This document shows positions 7,236 through 12,380 of a stretch of DNA of 12,380 bases, piece by piece (the first letter of the stretch is position 1; every line of letters starts with the position of its first letter). Both the position numbers and the translations under genes were made by a program. This DNA is from Flavobacterium sp. UBA807 (GTDB lineage Bacteria > Bacteroidota > Bacteroidia > Flavobacteriales > Flavobacteriaceae). Location of the stretch: positions 1-12,380 of the forward strand of contig DBIH01000051.1 of assembly GCA_002296885.1 (NCBI GenBank), in the 5' to 3' direction. The notes beneath the pieces are model-generated. The model had not been told where the DNA came from and made no database searches. It was given only the letters and a program-made list of their open reading frames with translations.

Positions 7236-9551
7236 ATGAAGATAACAGTAATTGGCGGCGGCCCGGGCGGATTATACTTTTCGATACTAACGAAAAAAGC
7301 AATACCCAATTGCCAAATCGATGTTTATGAACGTAACAAATCCGATGACAGTTTCGGGTTTGGTGTCGTATTTTCAGATGAAACTTTGAGCGAATTTCTT
7401 TCACGCGATTTAAAATCCTATGAATTAATCAGAAGTAATTTTGCCTATTGGGATGACATCATCATTGCACGCGACGGACAAACTGTAAGTATTGCCGGAA
7501 ACGGATTTTGTGGCTGCTCCCGAAAAAAACTGTTGCAATTATTACAGCAACGTTGCTGCGAAGAAGGCGTAAATCTTCACTTCGAACAAAACATAGAAGA
7601 TGTTTCTCAATTCAAAGATTCTGATATTATTGTGGCTTGTGACGGAATCGCAAGTTCCATTCGAACTCAATTTGCAGATGCTTTCGGAACCAAAATTTCA
7701 TTAAAGAAAAACCGTTTTGTATGGCTTGGTTCTACAAAACCTTTGGATGCTTTCACTTATTTTTTTCGAACAACTCCTCACGGAACTATTGTAGCACACA
7801 CCTATCAATACGAACCTGGAATGAGTACGTGGATTTTTGAATGCAGTGATGAAACCTGGCAAAAATACGGATTTGAAGTCACAAATGAAGAAGACACCAT
7901 TGCCAAAATATCCGAAATCTTTAAAGAAGAACTTGATGGCCATTCATTAATCACAAACAAATCACATTGGCGTCAATTCCCACATGTTACCAATGAAAAA
8001 TGGTATCATAACAACATTGTTCTTCTTGGCGATGCTAAGGCCACTGCGCATTATTCCATTGGTTCAGGAACAAAGCTCGCTATGGATTCTGCAATTGGTT
8101 TATCAGATGCTGTGATTGCAAATCCAACAAATGTTCAGGCTGCGTTTGAGCAATATGACAAAACACGAAGAAACACAGTCGAAATGATTCAACATGCTGC
8201 TTTGGTTTCGTTAGACTGGTTTGAAAATATGGATCGGAATAATCAGCATCCGTTTTATCAGTTTGCTTTTGGCTGTATGACAAGAGCCAAAAAAGTAACA
8301 TATGAAAACCTTCGCCTGCGCGACAAATCGTTTACCGATAAAGTTTTAGCAGAATTTTATCAAAAGAATGTCTTCCCAAGTGTGTCTTCCCGAGCGCAGT
8401 CGAGGGACGAAGTACCAGCAGCTTTCACTAGATTTAAACTACGTGATTTAGAATTATCAAACCGAATCGTAATGTCGGCAATGGGACAATATTTGGCCGA
8501 AAACGGATTGGTCAACGACTGGCATCTGGTGCATTACGGAAGCCGTGCAGCAGGGGGTGTCGGATTGATTATAGCCGAGATGACTGCTGTTTCCGAAACA
8601 GGTCGAATCACTTTAGGTTGTGCCGGAATATATACTGAAGAACAGAAACTTAAATGGAAATCTATTACCGATTTCATACACAAAAACACCCAAACAAAAA
8701 TCGGAATCCAGCTTGGACATTCGGGCCGAAAAGGCGCAGCAAAAAAACCTTGGGAAACAGAACCGATACAAAATCCGTGGGAATTGATTTCAGCTTCTCC
8801 AATAGCTTTTAATGAAAATACTTCCGTTCCAAAAGAAATGAATTTGGCGGATATGGATTTGGTCACAAACCAATTTATTTTGGCTGTAAAAAATGCTGAC
8901 GAAGCCGGATTTGACATGGTAGAATTACAGGCACATCACGGATTCTTATTAGCCTCCTTCTTATCGCCATTAACGAACATCAGAACGGATGATTTTGGAG
9001 GAAGCATCCAAAACCGATTGAAGTTTCCGCTTCGGATTTTTAGTGAAATGCGAAATGCTTTCCCAAAAGAAAAACCAATGTCGGTTCGAATTTCAGCTTC
9101 TGATTGGACCGAAAACGGAATCACAGAAAACGATGTTCTAACGATTGCCGAAGCTTTTAAAAATGCCGGTGCCGACATCATCAATGTTTCTACCGGAAAC
9201 ACTGTGGCGCATCAAAAACCACAAACCGGACGAATGTGGCAGACACCATTCTCTGATTTAGTTCGAAATACAGTTCATATTCCAACAATCACAACTGGTT
9301 ACATCCAGGATATTGACCAAATAAATACAATCATCTTAAACGGAAAAGCCGATTTAGTTGCTCTTGGAAGACCATTATTGCTTGATGCTGATTTTGTCAG
9401 GAATGCACAAGCTTATGAACAGTTTGAAACTAATGATATTCCAAACCAATACAAAATGGGAATCTCACATTTATACCCGTTAAAAGCTGCCGAAAGAAAG
9501 CAAACGGAAAGTATGAAAATTGCTTTAAAACCAAAAAGTAATAAGAAATGA
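7236..9551 (+). CDS. Probable 2-aminobenzoyl-CoA monooxygenase/reductase (FAD monooxygenase fused to Old Yellow Enzyme)
   Basis: Residues 1 to about 378 are an FAD-dependent aromatic hydroxylase: GGGPGGLYFSIL (7-18), DVYERN (29-34), CDGIASSIR (135-143), FVWLGSTKPLDAFTYFFR (161-178) and LLGDAKATAHYSIGSGTKLA (263-282). The last two are characteristic of salicylyl-CoA / anthraniloyl-CoA hydroxylases. Residues from about 397 on are an OYE-type FMN barrel: KLRDLELSNRIVMSAM (401-416), IQLGHSGRKGA (491-501), FLSPLTNIRTDDFGGSIQNR (575-594), ADLVALGRP (705-713). This order and length match the bifunctional enzyme of Azoarcus evansii, which oxygenates 2-aminobenzoyl-CoA and then reduces the ring to a non-aromatic oxo-cyclohexene-carboxyl-CoA. 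Two oddities: Gln565 replaces the first of the two conserved OYE histidines (His568 remains), and linker residues 384-393 are encoded by a palindromic repeat. The next gene, a matching CoA ligase, overlaps by four bases. Salicylyl-CoA as substrate is the main alternative. Confidence 0.85.
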   Translation: MKITVIGGGPGGLYFSILTKKAIPNCQIDVYERNKSDDSFGFGVVFSDETLSEFLSRDLKSYELIRSNFAYWDDIIIARDGQTVSIAGNGFCGCSRKKLLQLLQQRCCEEGVNLHFEQNIEDVSQFKDSDIIVACDGIASSIRTQFADAFGTKISLKKNRFVWLGSTKPLDAFTYFFRTTPHGTIVAHTYQYEPGMSTWIFECSDETWQKYGFEVTNEEDTIAKISEIFKEELDGHSLITNKSHWRQFPHVTNEKWYHNNIVLLGDAKATAHYSIGSGTKLAMDSAIGLSDAVIANPTNVQAAFEQYDKTRRNTVEMIQHAALVSLDWFENMDRNNQHPFYQFAFGCMTRAKKVTYENLRLRDKSFTDKVLAEFYQKNVFPSVSSRAQSRDEVPAAFTRFKLRDLELSNRIVMSAMGQYLAENGLVNDWHLVHYGSRAAGGVGLIIAEMTAVSETGRITLGCAGIYTEEQKLKWKSITDFIHKNTQTKIGIQLGHSGRKGAAKKPWETEPIQNPWELISASPIAFNENTSVPKEMNLADMDLVTNQFILAVKNADEAGFDMVELQAHHGFLLASFLSPLTNIRTDDFGGSIQNRLKFPLRIFSEMRNAFPKEKPMSVRISASDWTENGITENDVLTIAEAFKNAGADIINVSTGNTVAHQKPQTGRMWQTPFSDLVRNTVHIPTITTGYIQDIDQINTIILNGKADLVALGRPLLLDADFVRNAQAYEQFETNDIPNQYKMGISHLYPLKAAERKQTESMKIALKPKSNKK
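8386..8412. repeat. Short imperfect palindromic repeat inside the interdomain linker (copy A)
   Basis: The core TCCCGAGCGCAG then TCGAGGGA (8388-8407) folds as a TCCC/GGGA stem, a tandem GA/GA mismatch, and a short inner pair. Outer CTTC (from 8386) and GAAG (to 8412) can extend it with a bulge. It encodes SSRAQSRDEV (residues 384-393) in phase within the linker of the monooxygenase-OYE fusion. A diverged copy lies at 11148-11168. I recall similar GAGCGCAG-containing repeats as common in Flavobacteria genomes, but could not check this. Confidence 0.6.
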
Positions 9552-11131
9552 GGCATTACGAAGACAATTTTGCCCACAATAATTTGCCAGATTTAGACTT
9601 GCAGCCAGATTATGTCTTTTTGGATTTACCGCAATTCAGTCAGCCTGAAATGCTGAATTGTGTTGACAAACTCTTAGATAATCACATCAAGGAAGGACGA
9701 GGAAATAATTCATGCATCCGCACGTTTGACGCCACTTGGACGTATAACGATTTATACGAAAAAGCCAATCAGATCGCGCATATTTTAGTAGAGGATTTAG
9801 GATTGATTTCCGGAAACCGTGTTTTGATTCGTTCTGCCAACAATCCGATGATGGTTGCGTGCTGGTTTGCCATTTTAAAAGTGGGCGGAATTGTGGTTGC
9901 CACTATGCCGTTGCTACGCTCCAAAGAATTAACCACAATAATTGATTGTGCCGAAATATCCCATGCTTTATGCGACAAGACTTTGCAGGATGAAATGAAT
10001 TTGGTAAAATCCGATTCCCTTAAAAGAACCTGCTTCTTTGACGAATTGGAAAACCTGATAAAATCGAAACCAAAAACATTTACCAACTATAATTCAAAAT
10101 CTGACAGCATTGCCTTAATCGGATTCACTTCCGGAACAACCGGATTACCGAAAATGACGTCGCATTATCACAAAGATATTTTAAACATCTGCGAAGCATT
10201 TCCGCCTTATTCGTTACAACCGACTCAAAAAGATATTTTTACCGGAAGTCCACCATTAGGTTTTACTTTTGGTTTGGGCGGATTGGTTTTATTTCCACTA
10301 TATTTTGGTGCCTCAACTTTCTTAATAGAAAAACCAACGCCTGAAATGCTTCTGCAGGCAATTCAGCAACATAAAATCACAATTTGCTTTACCGCTCCAA
10401 CAGCTTGGCGCGTCATCACTTCTAAAGTCAAGGAGTTTGACATTTCGAGTTTGCGCAAATGTGTCTCTGCCGGAGAAACATTACCGCTTAAAGTTTGGCA
10501 GGATTGGTATGAAGCCACCGGATTAAAAATTATTGACGGTATTGGTGCTACCGAAATGCTTCATATTTTCATTTCATCAAATGAAGAAAACATGAAACCC
10601 GGAGCCACCGGAGTTGCCGTTACAGGTTATGAAGCAAAAATAGTTGATGCGAACGGAAATGAAGTTCTAAGAAATGAACCCGGAAAACTAATGGTTCGCG
10701 GAATTACCGGCTGCAAATATCTAAACCGAATTGAAAAGCAAAAAGAATACGTTCAGCATCATTGGAACTTCACAGGAGATATTTTCCGTCAGGACGAAGA
10801 CGGCTATTTTTGGTTTGTGGCACGCGGCGATGATATGATTATTTCTTCGGGCTATAATATTGCTGCGATTGAAGTAGAAAGCGTACTTTTAACTCACGAA
10901 GATATATTGGAATGCGCAGTAGTCGGTTTGCCCGATGAAGAACGCGGAATGCTGGTTTGCGCGCACATTGTGCTGAAAGAAAAATCTAAAGCTACTGACA
11001 ACATGAAAAACCATATTCAACACTGGTTCAAGGAAGTAGCCGCGCCCTATAAATATCCGAGAGTGATTCATTTTACTGATGCATTGCCCAAAACCGAAAC
11101 CGGAAAAATACAACGATTCAAACTAAAATAA
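9548..11131 (+). CDS. Aryl-CoA ligase, probably 2-aminobenzoate (anthranilate)-CoA ligase
   Basis: AMP-forming ligase that would couple an aromatic acid to CoA via an aryl-AMP, giving the substrate of the fusion enzyme encoded immediately upstream. Motifs in 527 residues: LPDLDLQPDYVFLDLPQF and LNCVDKLLD near the N-terminus, as in the benzoate / 2-aminobenzoate-CoA ligase subgroup; P-loop TSGTTGLPK (194-202); FTAPTAWR (281-288); VSAGETLP (306-313); DGIGATEMLHIFISS (330-344), a hallmark of benzoate-CoA ligases; TGDIF (409-413); hinge ARGDDMIISSGYNIAAIEVE (425-444); and PKTETGKIQR (514-523) with adenylation Lys520. Its ATG overlaps the upstream stop (ATGA, four bases), implying translational coupling. 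Anthranilate is preferred because the neighbour is an aminobenzoyl-CoA-type monooxygenase/reductase; benzoate or salicylate are alternatives that motifs alone cannot exclude. Confidence 0.85.
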   Translation: MRHYEDNFAHNNLPDLDLQPDYVFLDLPQFSQPEMLNCVDKLLDNHIKEGRGNNSCIRTFDATWTYNDLYEKANQIAHILVEDLGLISGNRVLIRSANNPMMVACWFAILKVGGIVVATMPLLRSKELTTIIDCAEISHALCDKTLQDEMNLVKSDSLKRTCFFDELENLIKSKPKTFTNYNSKSDSIALIGFTSGTTGLPKMTSHYHKDILNICEAFPPYSLQPTQKDIFTGSPPLGFTFGLGGLVLFPLYFGASTFLIEKPTPEMLLQAIQQHKITICFTAPTAWRVITSKVKEFDISSLRKCVSAGETLPLKVWQDWYEATGLKIIDGIGATEMLHIFISSNEENMKPGATGVAVTGYEAKIVDANGNEVLRNEPGKLMVRGITGCKYLNRIEKQKEYVQHHWNFTGDIFRQDEDGYFWFVARGDDMIISSGYNIAAIEVESVLLTHEDILECAVVGLPDEERGMLVCAHIVLKEKSKATDNMKNHIQHWFKEVAAPYKYPRVIHFTDALPKTETGKIQRFKLK

Positions 11132-11147
11132 ACACCAACTATTTGTC

Positions 11148-11168
11148 ATTTCGAGCACAGCGAGAAAT
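11148..11168. repeat. Short imperfect palindromic repeat between the ligase and the glutamate-synthase-like gene (copy B)
   Basis: ATTTC (11148-11152) pairs with GAAAT (11164-11168), enclosing a GA/GA tandem mismatch and a GC/GC inner stem with an ACA loop. The central GAGCxCAG and the flanking mismatch layout are the same as in copy A at 8386-8412, but the stem is T/A-rich where copy A is C/G-rich. It occupies much of the 56-bp gap. No T-run follows, so it is not a standard intrinsic terminator. Confidence 0.6.
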
Positions 11169-11187
11169 CTTATAATAAATTCTAACG

Positions 11188-12380
11188 ATGAGAAAAGTAT
11201 TTGTCATATCCGCAATAACATCACTAACAATAATTGGCATATTGATGTATATCAATTGGAAGTTCTGCTTGCTGTTATTGATTTTTGTTCCATTAATCAT
11301 CATGGGATTATACGATATGTTCCAATCGAAGCACACTATTCGCAGAAACTTCCCGCTCTTAGGTAGAATGCGCTATTTATTGGAATCTATCGGTCCGGAA
11401 ATGCGTCAGTATTTTGTAGAAACCGATTTGGAAGGAAAACCATTCAACCGTTTACAACGAGGCTTGGTTTACGAACGCAGCAAAAAAGCTATCGATTCAC
11501 AACCTTTCGGAACGCAGCTCAATGTTTATGACGAAGGTTACGAATGGATAAACCATAGTATTCGAGCGATATCATTTTCCAATGTAAACGAAAATCCAAG
11601 AGTGAGAATCGGCTCGTCACAATGTGAAAAACCATACGACGCGAGCTTATTCAATATCAGCGCCATGAGTTTTGGAGCGCTGAGTAAAAATGCAATTTTG
11701 GCCTTAAACGACGGCGCCAAGCAGGGCGGATTTTACCACAACACCGGCGAAGGCGGTTTATCACCTTATCATTTGCAGGGCGGCGATGTGGTTTGGAATA
11801 TTGGAACTGGGTATTTTAGCTGCCGCAATGAAGACGGCACATTCAATTATGATGAATTTGTAAAAAGAGCTACGTTGAACAGCGTCAAAATGATTGAAAT
11901 CAAGTTCTCACAAGGTGCAAAACCAGGTCATGGCGGAATCCTTCCCAAAGAAAAAGTAACCGACGAAATCGCAGCAATACGTCTGGTATCCAAAGGTCAC
12001 GACATTGTTTCGCCTCCAACGCATTCGGCATTTACAACTCCAAAAGAACTAATGGATTTTGTGAAACTATTGCGAAAAGGTTCCGGCGGAAAACCAATCG
12101 GGATGAAAATATGTATCGGTAACAAATCGGAATTCCTTTCCATCTGCAAAGCAATGGTCGAAACCAAAACCTATCTCGATTTCATCACCGTTGATGGCGG
12201 CGAAGGCGGAACCGGAGCAGCACCACAGGAATATTCCGACCATGTGGGTATGCCATTGCGCGAAGCTTTGGCATTTGTCTATGATGCTTTAAATGGTTTC
12301 GGAATCAAAGACCAAATCAAAATCATCTGCAGCGGCAAAGTCATCACAGGTTTCGATATCATCAAAAACCTTTCTATTGG
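11188..12380 (+). CDS. Membrane-anchored glutamate-synthase-like FMN protein, N-terminal 397 residues (runs off the right edge)
   Basis: FMN-binding glutamate synthase family protein (GltB-like central/FMN domain). Two hydrophobic N-terminal segments (about residues 3-20 and 25-42) anchor it in the inner membrane. The catalytic barrel follows, with FNISAMSFGALSKNAILALN (starting at residue 155), NTGEGGLSPYHLQGGDVVWNIGTGYF, KPGHGGILPKEKV and FITVDGGEGGTGAAPQE, the last corresponding to the GGTGAsP segment of glutamate synthase. No glutaminase domain precedes it, so it is not a classical GltB; stand-alone proteins of this kind are widespread and their reaction is generally unknown. It lies 56 bp after the ligase on the same strand. 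Read-through from the operon is possible because no terminator intervenes, but its role in the aromatic pathway is unsupported. The ATG at 11188 is the first in frame and directly precedes the membrane anchor. Confidence 0.88.
   Translation, partial: MRKVFVISAITSLTIIGILMYINWKFCLLLLIFVPLIIMGLYDMFQSKHTIRRNFPLLGRMRYLLESIGPEMRQYFVETDLEGKPFNRLQRGLVYERSKKAIDSQPFGTQLNVYDEGYEWINHSIRAISFSNVNENPRVRIGSSQCEKPYDASLFNISAMSFGALSKNAILALNDGAKQGGFYHNTGEGGLSPYHLQGGDVVWNIGTGYFSCRNEDGTFNYDEFVKRATLNSVKMIEIKFSQGAKPGHGGILPKEKVTDEIAAIRLVSKGHDIVSPPTHSAFTTPKELMDFVKLLRKGSGGKPIGMKICIGNKSEFLSICKAMVETKTYLDFITVDGGEGGTGAAPQEYSDHVGMPLREALAFVYDALNGFGIKDQIKIICSGKVITGFDIIKNLSI

Noticed and set aside
8340..8460. Frameshift or gene break between the monooxygenase and OYE halves
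   Set aside because: The frame is continuous through the linker and the fusion is the known architecture of 2-aminobenzoyl-CoA monooxygenase/reductases.
11148..11187. Intrinsic terminator after the ligase gene
   Set aside because: A hairpin is present but it is followed by a mixed AT sequence and not a T-run on the plus strand.

Overview
The window looks like chromosomal DNA from a Bacteroidota bacterium, most likely a Flavobacterium or close relative. The base composition is AT-rich, and starts are not preceded by Shine-Dalgarno sequences. Candidate promoters carry the TTTG / TAnnTTTG type of element. Rho has a long Asn/Lys-rich insert, a DUF4293 membrane protein is present, and the 5' end holds a TonB-dependent outer-membrane receptor. 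The genus is inferred from protein character and not from any search.

Layout. The left third is a minus-strand block: the first ~488 residues of a TonB-dependent receptor (running off the left edge), preceded by its own candidate promoter, then the terminator of rho, then rho. A DUF4293 membrane protein is transcribed away from rho. It ends in a strong bidirectional terminator, followed by a 21-bp tandem repeat array in the gap before the convergent acetyl-CoA synthetase gene (acs). From 6170 rightwards everything is on the plus strand. A tight four-gene operon (gaps of 2 and 2 bases, then a 4-base overlap) encodes a flavin reductase-like protein, an SRPBCC/AHSA1 protein, a two-domain FAD monooxygenase / Old Yellow Enzyme fusion, and an aryl-CoA ligase. 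After a short gap holding a small palindromic repeat comes a membrane-anchored glutamate-synthase-like FMN protein that runs off the right edge.

How the genes fit together. The ligase plus the monooxygenase-reductase fusion match the entry steps of the aerobic CoA-dependent anthranilate (2-aminobenzoate) pathway described from Azoarcus evansii. The ligase would make 2-aminobenzoyl-CoA. The fusion would hydroxylate and reduce the ring to a non-aromatic cyclohexene-carboxyl-CoA that goes on to beta-oxidation-like steps. In this host the anthranilate could come from tryptophan via kynurenine (inference). The flavin reductase-like and SRPBCC genes sit first in the operon and are the least explained part. 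The divergent acs, which activates acetate, may or may not be physiologically linked.

Most notable observations: the operon itself; loss of one of the two conserved active-site histidines in the OYE half (Gln565); a short palindromic repeat that appears to have inserted in frame in the linker between the two domains, with a second copy downstream whose stem differs by compensatory changes; and the 21-bp array in the convergent gap.
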